DNA from: Paenibacillaceae bacterium UBA6304
GTDB lineage: Bacteria > Bacillota > Bacilli > Paenibacillales > Paenibacillaceae
Direction: 5' to 3'
Assembly: GCA_002439285.1 (NCBI GenBank)
Contig: DJTQ01000099.1
Location: forward strand, 1 to 5,064
Length of the DNA stretch: 5,064 bases
Position 1 is the first letter of the stretch, and each line of letters opens with the position of its first letter. Of this stretch, positions 1-5,064 are shown piece by piece. A program made the translations under genes and the position numbers. The notes under the pieces are model-generated. The model did not search any database. It saw nothing but the letters and a program-made list of their open reading frames with translations, and was not told where the DNA came from.

Positions 1-76
1 ATTCCACCAATTTATCATCTTCCAGCAGCGCCATCTGGGTGGAATCAGGGCCGCAGTGAACAATCAACTGTTTCAT
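1..76 (-). CDS. Rne/Rng-family ribonuclease, N-terminal 25 codons only (runs off the window start)
   Basis: An ATG at 76-74 opens a frame that stays open to the window edge. The visible residues begin MKQLIVHC and continue through STQMALLEDDKLVE. This matches the start of RNase E/G-family proteins, which open with a short beta strand, then a stretch like TQMALLEDG and L.E before the S1 RNA-binding domain. The family cuts single-stranded RNA for rRNA maturation and mRNA decay, but neither the S1 domain nor the metal-binding catalytic core lies inside the window. A G-rich ribosome binding site (GAGGGTGAGG, 89-80) precedes the ATG. The gene has its own promoter-like sequence at 129-121. Its place directly after spoIVFB agrees with my recollection of Paenibacillus gene order, where it precedes rplU. 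The call rests on only 25 residues plus context, so the start codon is more certain than the family. Confidence 0.62.
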   Translation of the reverse strand, partial: MKQLIVHCGPDSTQMALLEDDKLVE

Positions 77-120
77 TGACCTCACCCTCACTCTTACGTT
101 CTATCCGAACCGTTTTCACC

Positions 121-129
121 ATTATACCA
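121..129 (-). promoter_or_regulatory. Extended -10 sigma-A promoter for the RNase E/G-family gene
   Basis: On the minus strand positions 129-121 read TGGTATAAT, a perfect TGnTATAAT extended -10 element. The start point would be near 114, giving a leader of roughly 38 bases that includes the ribosome binding site. The best -35 candidate is TTGATG (146-141), but the spacer would be only 14 bases, so recognition probably relies on the extended -10. The upstream part of the promoter covers the stop codon of spoIVFB. A short inverted repeat (ATGGT/ACCAT, arms 139-143 and 129-133) lies just upstream. There is no terminator between spoIVFB and this promoter, so transcripts from the spoIVF operon may also read into the ribonuclease gene. 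Confidence 0.6.
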
Positions 130-142
130 TGGTCTCAAACCA

Positions 143-1000
143 TCAAGCGCCGGGATGTCCCCGCAAAAAGGAGGAAATCACCCGCTGCTCCGGCACCACG
201 GCTACAATATTCCCTTGAGCATTCATAATATATATAAAATGATACTTTTCCCTTTTAAAGAGACGCAAAATACTATCCAAAGGTTTCGCTTTATCGGCAA
301 CAATCGGCAGTGCCAAGCTTCCATTCAAAAGATGTCGGGCGAATTCATTCTCCCGGTTAACAAGAAAGCGCAGAAAGCGGTACGGGATATTCCGGTAATC
401 CGTTATATTGGAGTAGAGCAGAAACACCCCCACGAGCAGCAAATTCATCTGGAGTCCTCCATAGCCCAGCAACAGCGGAGTTACGGAATAAATCGTCACC
501 AGCAGACTGAACAAGATGCTGATGCGCAGCGACCAAACCAGCGTGGAGTGAAACGGAAGCCCTTTACTGCATATTGCCTGGCAGACCTTACCTCCGTCAA
601 GCGGCAGAATCGGCAACAAATTGAACAAGGCAATCAACAAGTTGCTTTCTACAAAATAAGAAAAAAAGGGCCCCTCCCAAATGCCGATGGCATGAAGAAG
701 CCAGGATATTCCGATCATCAGCAAATTTTGCGCCGGTCCGGCCAGGGCAATGGCCGCTTCACGCCCGGCAGTTAGGTGTCCGGTATCCTCCATGACCGCA
801 ACCCCGCCAAAAGGGAGCATCTGTATGGAGGACACACTAATACCGCATAGTCGGGCACAGGTCACATGACCAAGTTCGTGAACAAACACGATCGCAAACA
901 GGGCAAGAAGCTCCAGAAAGTGGCCGGTAAAGATCGAAGCAAGCATAACCAGTACGAAAAAGGGATGAAAAGAAATGCGGATTCCGCCCCATTTAATCAA
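143..1000 (-). CDS. spoIVFB: SpoIVFB, sporulation intramembrane zinc metalloprotease (M50, site-2 protease family)
   Basis: SpoIVFB sits in the outer forespore membrane on the mother-cell side and cuts pro-sigma-K to release active sigma-K late in sporulation. The 285-residue protein, close to the 288 of B. subtilis, has the family's full catalytic set: HELGH at 41-45 (zinc ligands H41 and H45, general base E42) and the third ligand D135 in LPLDGG, preceded by N127 in FNLLP. LPFGG at 62-66 and AGPAQN at 87-92 are further SpoIVFB signatures. About six hydrophobic segments fill residues 8-198, and the tail (about 225-280) looks like the CBS domain that senses nucleotide in this family. The start is TTG at 1000-998. 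An in-frame TGA stop at 1009-1007 excludes any longer form, the next in-frame Met is residue 19, and the MIKW start aligns with relatives. It overlaps the end of spoIVFA by 8 bases with only a weak ribosome binding site, so translation is probably coupled. Confidence 0.96.
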   Translation of the reverse strand: MIKWGGIRISFHPFFVLVMLASIFTGHFLELLALFAIVFVHELGHVTCARLCGISVSSIQMLPFGGVAVMEDTGHLTAGREAAIALAGPAQNLLMIGISWLLHAIGIWEGPFFSYFVESNLLIALFNLLPILPLDGGKVCQAICSKGLPFHSTLVWSLRISILFSLLVTIYSVTPLLLGYGGLQMNLLLVGVFLLYSNITDYRNIPYRFLRFLVNRENEFARHLLNGSLALPIVADKAKPLDSILRLFKREKYHFIYIMNAQGNIVAVVPEQRVISSFLRGHPGA

Positions 1001-1886
1001 ACGGAATCACATCCGCTGGATCCATATACCGATCATTTTTTTTCAAGGCAAAATACAAGGTTGGAAATTCATTCTCGCTTGGGGCTACTAGTTTTCCTAG
1101 AACATCGCCCCCCTCCACCCAATCGCCTTTAGCTACTGAAGGTTGCTCCAAATGCCCATAAATGGATACATATCCCTCCGCATGCTGAACCATTACCGTC
1201 ATTCCGGTTAGAGCGTCGCGGGCCACACTCAAGATACGACCCGTTTCTACGCTTTTAACCTGATCTCCGTTGCCCGAATCTCCCGTCGGGATAATCTCCA
1301 CCCCCTTCAGGGAAAGCGCGAAGGGGGAAGCCAATGTCCCCTTGATCGGAGTCATAAATCCGCTTGTCGCCCCCACCTTGAGACCTTTTTCTTCATTGTG
1401 TTTAAATATCGGAATAAAGGAAGGTGGGCCGCCAAAATTACGTTCATACCAGGCTTCGGCTGCGCTAAAATCCATTTCCTTCGTGAGCGACTGGGCTACG
1501 AAAGCGCGGATCGGGAGAGACCAACCGGGCTCGTACCGCTCTATCCCCCAGAATGCCGCGAACAATAAGGCACTGATGACCATCCTCAGGAATAGCATCG
1601 TCCAGAACGAAGTCCTTCTTCCTCCGGAAAATCCGCCGTCTCCCTGTCCCTGCACATCGATATCATTCCAGCGCCCCTGCCCCCGCTTCCACAAGAGCTC
1701 CGGATCAGGCTCCACCGCTTCTCCTGAAAATATGGGCGGCGGTGCTTGTTTGTTCTCCCTGACATTGTCTATGTTACCGGATATTTTTTCCACCGCTGCA
1801 GCCGGCCTCACTCCCGTCAAATCTCCGGCAGTCAACTGTCTGATGCGTTCTTCGCGGCGCTTTCGCACATTTGATTTCACATCCAT
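993..1886 (-). CDS. spoIVFA: SpoIVFA, membrane regulator of SpoIVFB with a degenerate M23 (LytM-like) domain
   Basis: SpoIVFA anchors and stabilises SpoIVFB and, with BofA, holds it inactive until forespore proteases such as SpoIVB cleave SpoIVFA. The 297-residue protein has a charged cytoplasmic N-terminus (RKRREERIRQL at 8-18), a glycine-rich linker (about 80-90), one membrane segment (about 94-114), the family block AEAWYERNFG at 143-152, and a C-terminal M23-like domain (about 178-295). That domain keeps VQHAEGYVSIYGHL (233-246) and YFALKK...DP near the end, which closely match B. subtilis SpoIVFA as I remember it. It lacks the M23 catalytic residues: KGVEI (194-198) stands where an active enzyme has H and D, and TLYFA (276-280) replaces HLHFE. 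Database searches may label it an M23 peptidase, but it should be inactive. The ATG at 1886-1884 was chosen because GGGAGGGTG lies just upstream; the open frame beyond it crosses the promoter and terminator. Confidence 0.93.
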   Translation of the reverse strand: MDVKSNVRKRREERIRQLTAGDLTGVRPAAAVEKISGNIDNVRENKQAPPPIFSGEAVEPDPELLWKRGQGRWNDIDVQGQGDGGFSGGRRTSFWTMLFLRMVISALLFAAFWGIERYEPGWSLPIRAFVAQSLTKEMDFSAAEAWYERNFGGPPSFIPIFKHNEEKGLKVGATSGFMTPIKGTLASPFALSLKGVEIIPTGDSGNGDQVKSVETGRILSVARDALTGMTVMVQHAEGYVSIYGHLEQPSVAKGDWVEGGDVLGKLVAPSENEFPTLYFALKKNDRYMDPADVIPFD

Positions 1887-1892
1887 TTCTCG

Positions 1893-1901
1893 CACCCTCC
1901 C
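1893..1901 (-). promoter_or_regulatory. Ribosome binding site that sets the spoIVFA start
   Basis: On the minus strand 1901-1893 reads GGGAGGGTG, with its core 6 to 10 bases upstream of the ATG at 1886. It decides the spoIVFA start against the longer in-frame reading that would begin inside rodA at 2033, where the upstream start would be TG-type and lie before the terminator. It also fits a short leader of about 27 bases from the predicted sigma-E start point. Confidence 0.75.
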
Positions 1902-1920
1902 GCTCACAACTCGTGCTTTA

Positions 1921-1949
1921 TATTTATGAAGGGCTTGACCAAAATATGA
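1921..1949 (-). promoter_or_regulatory. Predicted sigma-E promoter of the spoIVFA-spoIVFB operon
   Basis: On the minus strand the -35 element TCATATT (1949-1943) matches the sigma-E consensus KMATATT at all seven positions. A 14-base spacer follows, the usual length, then CATAAATA (1928-1921) against CATACAMT, sharing CATA and one further A. The start point would be near 1914, about 27 bases ahead of the spoIVFA ATG. The spoIVF operon of B. subtilis is known to be transcribed by sigma-E in the mother cell, so position and sequence agree. No convincing sigma-A promoter with a proper spacer is visible here. The -10 element is weaker than the -35, which is the main reason for doubt. Confidence 0.7.
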
Positions 1950-1955
1950 ACCCGC

Positions 1956-1985
1956 AAAAAAACCGATGCCCCCCCGGCACCGGTT
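1956..1985 (-). terminator. Rho-independent terminator after rodA
   Basis: Reading the minus strand, the rodA stop codon (1989-1987) is followed at once by a hairpin: arms AACCGGTGCC (1985-1976) and GGCATCGGTT (1970-1961), with a loop of five G (1975-1971). Ten pairs form, one of them a G-U wobble. A run of seven T (1962-1956) overlaps the foot of the stem. The stem is G+C-rich and the T-run immediate, so termination should be efficient. On the plus strand no T-run follows the hairpin, so it acts in one direction only. It separates the mre-min-rodA transcript from the spoIVF operon. Confidence 0.88.
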
Positions 1986-1986
1986 A

Positions 1987-3135
1987 TTAATCCACTTTAT
2001 ATTTCTCCTGATGCAGCATAATGCTGAACACAAGGCCGATACATAGCATATTGATCAGCAGTGAGGTCCCCCCGTAACTGATAAACGGCAACGTGATCCC
2101 CGTAATCGGCATCAAACCGATCATCATCCCGACATTCTCGAAAATCTGGAACAGAAACATCGCCGCAATCCCGACGATGATATAGGCCCCCCGCTTATCA
2201 ATGCATCGCAGCGCTATAAGAATCATCCTGTAAATAAATAGGAAGTAAACTAGCAGCAACAGGGCTGAGCCAAGAAAGCCGAATTCCTCGCCTACTACGA
2301 CGAATATGGAATCCGAATAAGGGTAAGGGACAAACTTCTTATTTTTCAGATCTCCCTGTAAATATCCGTCCCCCAGCAGCCCTCCGGAACCAATCGCTAT
2401 TTTGGCGTAGTTGGACTGATGCTTGTCATCGCTTGAAGCCTGCTCCGGATTAATGAACGTATTGATGCGTTGATACCAATGCAGCTTCTTGTGCTGCTCC
2501 AAATAGTCATGAATCTCGGTATTATATGCGTTAAACAACGTAACGAAAGCGATTAGTGCCGCGATCACCACAGTAAGTCCGATCAAGACATGACTGTATT
2601 TCGTATTGCCGATCCATAACATGGCGATCAAAATGACTAGATAAATAATGGCATTCCCCAGGTCAGGCTGGATCAGAACCAATAGAAATGGAAGGAGATT
2701 CACACCCACGATCGGAATTACATCACGGCGAAAGCGAAGCGGTTGGCCTTTTCGCTGACCCAGAAGATAGGCCGTAGTCAGGATCAGAATGACCTTCACC
2801 AACTCGGCCGGCTGAAATTGCAGTCCGCCGGGAAGCATGAACCAACTTCGTGCCCCATTAATCTCTGGAGCAAACAGAAATACGAGCACAAGCAGGATAC
2901 AGCCCCCACCGTAAATATACCAGTGGTACTTCAAAAGTGTCCGGTAATCCACCAGGGCCATTGCAAAAACCACGATAAAACCGATGATGTAAAATCCTAG
3001 TGTTTTTAAATCGTAGGCCTTGAATTGCGTTTCATACGGGGCGATGGCGCTTCGGACCAGCAACGTGCTGAACACCATGAATACGAGCAGGATGCCCACC
3101 ATCGGCCAGTCCAATTTTTTTAGTTTAAAAAACAA
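1987..3135 (-). CDS. rodA: RodA/FtsW/SpoVE-family (SEDS) peptidoglycan glycosyltransferase, RodA-like
   Basis: SEDS proteins polymerise lipid II into glycan strands together with a class B penicillin-binding protein; RodA does this for side-wall elongation. The 382-residue protein has about ten hydrophobic segments and the family marks in order: NGARSW (93-98), FQPAELVK (107-114), QPDLG (156-160), the large outer loop (about 203-275) with GDGYLQGD (255-262), YSDSIFVVVGEEFGFLG (273-289) with D275 at the position of the catalytic Asp, and GITLPFISYGG (346-356). The loop resembles RodA more than FtsW, but a sporulation role like SpoVE cannot be excluded. The start is TTG at 3135-3133, giving MFFKLKKLDW, a family-like N-terminus. 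Only a weak GGAATGGG (3153-3146) precedes it. It begins two codons after the minD stop in the same frame, so coupled translation is likely. It is last in its operon, followed by a strong terminator. Confidence 0.88.
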   Translation of the reverse strand: MFFKLKKLDWPMVGILLVFMVFSTLLVRSAIAPYETQFKAYDLKTLGFYIIGFIVVFAMALVDYRTLLKYHWYIYGGGCILLVLVFLFAPEINGARSWFMLPGGLQFQPAELVKVILILTTAYLLGQRKGQPLRFRRDVIPIVGVNLLPFLLVLIQPDLGNAIIYLVILIAMLWIGNTKYSHVLIGLTVVIAALIAFVTLFNAYNTEIHDYLEQHKKLHWYQRINTFINPEQASSDDKHQSNYAKIAIGSGGLLGDGYLQGDLKNKKFVPYPYSDSIFVVVGEEFGFLGSALLLLVYFLFIYRMILIALRCIDKRGAYIIVGIAAMFLFQIFENVGMMIGLMPITGITLPFISYGGTSLLINMLCIGLVFSIMLHQEKYKVD

Positions 3136-3141
3136 GGAAAA

Positions 3142-3936
3142 TCAACCCATTCCAAAAAACTTTTTGAAGCGCGTGAACATACCTTTCTTCTGATCCAGCA
3201 ACATTAACGGAACCGTATCTCCCAAAATTCGACGGGCGATATTTCGATAAGCGATCGCGGCTCTCGAGTCAGGATTCATTACCGTAGGCTCGCCAGTATT
3301 GGCGGCTTTGATTACCGACTCATCATCCGGCACAATGCCGATCAAGTCGATATTCAGCACCTGAAGGATATCCTCGATTTCGAGCATGTCACCGGATTTG
3401 ACCATATTCGGCCTGATCCGGTTGACGATCAATTTAGGCGAAGAGATATGAGAGCTTTCGAGCAGCCCGATAATCCGGTCTGCGTCCCGAACGGCTGCAT
3501 GCTCGGGTGTAGTCACGACAATGGCTTGATCCGCACCGGCAATTGCATTTTTGAAGCCTTGTTCAATCCCGGCAGGACAGTCGATAATCACGTATTCATG
3601 ATCTTTTTTCAATTCAAGAATGATGTCCTTGACCTGTTCAGGGGTCACTGCGTTCTTGTCCTTGGTTTGCGCCGCAGGCAGCATGTAAAGTTCATCAAAC
3701 CGCTTGTCCTTCACCAGAGCCTGATTTAAACGGCAACGCCCTTCAGCCACATCGATCAAATCATAAATGATTCGATTCTCCAGCCCCATAACCACGTCCA
3801 GATTGCGCAGTCCAATATCCGTATCCACCAGACACACCTTTTTGCCAAGCAGCGCAAGCGCCGTACCGATATTGGCCGAGGTGGTCGTTTTGCCCACTCC
3901 GCCTTTACCGGATGTGACAACGATAGCTTCTCCCAT
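3142..3936 (-). CDS. minD: MinD, septum site-determining ATPase
   Basis: MinD binds the membrane as an ATP-loaded dimer and recruits MinC, so that FtsZ rings do not form near poles or new septa. The 264-residue protein carries the deviant Walker A motif SGKGGVGKTT (9-18) with signature lysine K11 and P-loop lysine K16, the VDTDIGLRNLD block (37-47) with D40, and Walker B YVIIDCPAG (115-123) with D119. It ends in a short amphipathic helix (about 250-263, KKGMFTRFKKFF), the usual membrane-targeting sequence. No minE accompanies it; in Bacillales polar placement comes from DivIVA and MinJ instead, so MinE-driven oscillation is not expected. The ATG at 3936-3934 lies 3 bases after the minC stop. 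Its ribosome binding site AAAGGGGTG falls inside the last codons of minC, which ties the two genes' translation together. Confidence 0.97.
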   Translation of the reverse strand: MGEAIVVTSGKGGVGKTTTSANIGTALALLGKKVCLVDTDIGLRNLDVVMGLENRIIYDLIDVAEGRCRLNQALVKDKRFDELYMLPAAQTKDKNAVTPEQVKDIILELKKDHEYVIIDCPAGIEQGFKNAIAGADQAIVVTTPEHAAVRDADRIIGLLESSHISSPKLIVNRIRPNMVKSGDMLEIEDILQVLNIDLIGIVPDDESVIKAANTGEPTVMNPDSRAAIAYRNIARRILGDTVPLMLLDQKKGMFTRFKKFFGMG

Positions 3937-3939
3937 GAT

Positions 3940-4602
3940 TTACACCCCTTTAAACGCGATAAGATCCGGCCTGATCCGGTGTATATTGCTAATTTTGTCA
4001 ATTTGCATCTTGCCTTCACGCAAGAAAGCAAATTCCATACTAGTCTCCCGGTTCTCCCATTCATCCGGGGGCCGGCTGATAATCTCGGCAATCCTAAGCT
4101 GGGTCGGCGCCAAATAAGAGGCCGCAATTACCGCCTCTTCATTTCCCTCCAAACCGGCATGCGCCATCCCCCTCAAGGATCCGAGAACATAAATATCTCC
4201 CGTGCAGGCAATCGTTCCGCCTGGGTTCACATCTCCAAGGAACATCAGGTTCCCTTCATGATGAAGCACCTGCCCGGAGCGGACGATTCCGCACATCGTA
4301 GTCAGTGAATTAAGAGGGTCTTCAGCAGGCTCCTGCTCCGGCATTTCCACGGAGCGGATCAGCAGGTTTCCCTTCTGCCTCAAGATATCCAGAATCAACT
4401 CTTTTTGATCTTCGCTTACGATCCGCGTCCCTAGCTTTACGTCAACATGTATGATCGGACCGGTCAAAATATTTTGATGGCTATGTTCTAATTTATAACG
4501 TAACTCTTCCAGCAAAGTTCCGAATTCACACTTGTCGTCCAGCAGGAAAACCAGGCCATCCTTGATGCCTTTGATCGTAACATGATTAGGTTTTACTGTC
4601 AT
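3940..4602 (-). CDS. minC: MinC, septum site-determining inhibitor of FtsZ assembly
   Basis: MinC blocks FtsZ polymerisation and is brought to the membrane by MinD. The 220-residue protein has an N-terminal inhibitory domain (about 1-88, starting MTVKPNHVTIKG), an acidic linker (about 88-97), and a C-terminal beta-helix domain (about 103-218) that dimerises and binds MinD. The C-terminal signature is clear: RSGQ (108-111), GDVNPGG (123-129) and GDIYVLGSLRGMAHAG (135-150). The length is near the B. subtilis protein. The ATG at 4602-4600 has a very strong ribosome binding site, AGGGAGGAGGG (4621-4611), about 8 bases upstream. A 77-base gap separates it from mreD, the longest in this operon segment, and a possible weak internal promoter lies there. 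minD follows 3 bases after the stop. Confidence 0.96.
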   Translation of the reverse strand: MTVKPNHVTIKGIKDGLVFLLDDKCEFGTLLEELRYKLEHSHQNILTGPIIHVDVKLGTRIVSEDQKELILDILRQKGNLLIRSVEMPEQEPAEDPLNSLTTMCGIVRSGQVLHHEGNLMFLGDVNPGGTIACTGDIYVLGSLRGMAHAGLEGNEEAVIAASYLAPTQLRIAEIISRPPDEWENRETSMEFAFLREGKMQIDKISNIHRIRPDLIAFKGV

Positions 4603-4626
4603 AAGCCTGTCCCTCCTCCCTAATCA

Positions 4627-4654
4627 ATTCGAGCAGAAGGCGGCAAGTTCCTGC
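4627..4654 (-). promoter_or_regulatory. Possible sigma-H-like promoter ahead of minC (weak)
   Basis: In the mreD-minC gap the minus strand reads GCAGGAACT (4654-4646), close to the sigma-H -35 consensus RnAGGAwWW with one mismatch, then 12 bases, then CTCGAAT (4633-4627), which matches RnnGAAT except at its first base. The spacer length fits. The predicted start near 4620 would fall at the edge of the minC ribosome binding site, leaving a very short leader, and this counts against it. I recall minCD of B. subtilis being linked to sigma-H but cannot confirm that here. The same bases can form a weak hairpin (4632-4655), so the resemblance may be chance. Confidence 0.25.
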
Positions 4655-4679
4655 TTCTTTCGGGTAAAAGTCGCGGAAA

Positions 4680-5064
4680 TCAAGCCTTGTCCTCGACCGA
4701 ACGGCGCTTAGTAATGATTTCGAGCTGCCGACGAAGCGGTACATAGATAGCCAAAGCAAATACAAATTGCACGAAGACATTAGGAATAATATGATTCACC
4801 AAAGCCCAGGAGTAAGGCTCGTGAACAAGCCCGAACAGAGAATAAGTTCCGAATAATATCGAATCAAGCAGCATGCTTCCGGTCAAAACAATAATCATCA
4901 TTAAAGGAAGCGGGGCTTGGCGCGTCCTGGACAGCAACCCCAGCAAATAGCAGGAGAAACCCATCGCAAATGAATATGCGCCGATCATGGAACCATAATA
5001 AACAACATCCTGCAACAAACCGAAACATAGTCCAAGCACGAGCCCGGTATGGCGATTCTCATAG
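4680..5064 (-). CDS. mreD: MreD, rod shape-determining membrane protein, C-terminal part (start outside the window)
   Basis: MreD is a small integral membrane protein that works with MreB, MreC, RodA and a class B penicillin-binding protein in side-wall synthesis. The visible 128 residues enter at the window edge as YENRHTGLVLGL and end KRRSVEDKA before a TGA at 4682-4680. The family mark GLLQDVVYYG, followed by GAY, is present near the start. About four hydrophobic segments follow, then a basic tail (LRRQLEIITKRR). MreD is usually about 160-175 residues, so some 35-45 residues are missing upstream. A GTG at 5039-5037 is not the real start, because the frame continues open to the edge and falls inside the conserved part. 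Context (minC and minD directly downstream, as in the mreBCD-minCD order of Bacillales) supports the call; mreC and mreB should lie beyond the window. Confidence 0.9.
   Translation of the reverse strand, partial: YENRHTGLVLGLCFGLLQDVVYYGSMIGAYSFAMGFSCYLLGLLSRTRQAPLPLMMIIVLTGSMLLDSILFGTYSLFGLVHEPYSWALVNHIIPNVFVQFVFALAIYVPLRRQLEIITKRRSVEDKA

Noticed and set aside
155..775. Plus-strand open frame of 206 codons opposite spoIVFB
   Set aside because: It is antisense to a well-supported gene, rich in Q, R and H as expected from a complementary reading, and shows no recognisable domain.
1270..1929. Plus-strand open frame of 219 codons opposite spoIVFA
   Set aside because: Antisense shadow: serine- and proline-rich, low-complexity composition, no domain, and it crosses the spoIVFA promoter.
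1887..2033. A 49-residue N-terminal extension of SpoIVFA, beginning inside rodA
   Set aside because: It would have to be translated through the terminator hairpin and the sigma-E promoter, its composition is unlike SpoIVFA, and the ATG at 1886 has a strong ribosome binding site and a family-like N-terminus.
3756..4127. Minus-strand frame of 123 codons across the minC-minD junction
   Set aside because: It is an alternative frame of two certain genes, with a tryptophan- and arginine-rich composition typical of out-of-frame reading.
4632..4655. Hairpin in the mreD-minC gap considered as a terminator
   Set aside because: About seven pairs with a bulge and a nine-base loop, and no T-run follows, so it should not stop transcription.
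4586..4780. Small minus-strand frame of 64 codons between mreD and minC
   Set aside because: Most of it overlaps the mreD 3' end and the rest spans the minC ribosome binding site; no suitable ribosome binding site or family resemblance.
5037..5039. GTG as the start of mreD
   Set aside because: The frame stays open to the window edge and the conserved GLLQD region follows within a few residues, so the true start lies outside the window.
1..5064. Mobile elements, CRISPR arrays, RNA genes, toxin-antitoxin or defence systems
   Set aside because: No repeats of suitable length, no spacer periodicity, no transposase or integrase reading frames, and nearly all bases are taken by conserved housekeeping and sporulation genes.

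Overview
The window is a stretch of conserved chromosome from an endospore-forming Firmicute. It most resembles Paenibacillus or a close relative. The evidence is an mreD-minC-minD run with no minE, followed by a SpoIVFA/SpoIVFB pair and the start of an RNase E/G-family gene. SpoIVFA/SpoIVFB and MinCD without MinE are typical of Bacillales. An extra SEDS gene after minD and an RNase E/G gene after spoIVFB fit Paenibacillaceae better than Bacillus subtilis, as far as I recall those gene orders. Base composition looks close to half G+C. All supported genes lie on the minus strand, so transcription runs from high to low coordinates.

The first block, from 5064 down to 1956, is a cell-shape and division operon: the 3' part of mreD, then minC, minD and rodA. 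minC and minD are 3 bases apart, and minD and rodA 6 bases apart. The block ends in a strong rho-independent terminator just after rodA. MreD and RodA belong to the elongation machinery, while MinC and MinD keep FtsZ rings away from wrong positions.

The second block, from 1949 down to 143, is the spoIVF operon. A sequence that fits the mother-cell sigma-E consensus well lies directly behind the terminator, followed by a good ribosome binding site and spoIVFA. spoIVFB then overlaps spoIVFA by 8 bases and starts with TTG. SpoIVFB is the intramembrane zinc protease that processes pro-sigma-K. SpoIVFA is its membrane-bound regulator, with an M23-like fold that has lost the catalytic residues.

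The third block, from 129 down to 1, holds a good extended -10 promoter and the first 25 codons of an Rne/Rng-family ribonuclease.

I see no mobile element, CRISPR array, RNA gene, prophage or defence system. Every stretch over 300 bases is covered by a gene. The points worth a second look concern control of expression: a switch from vegetative to sporulation transcription within about 100 bases, TTG starts on two membrane-protein genes, and MinD and RodA lying in one frame separated by a single stop codon. I do not think the window contains a previously undescribed system.
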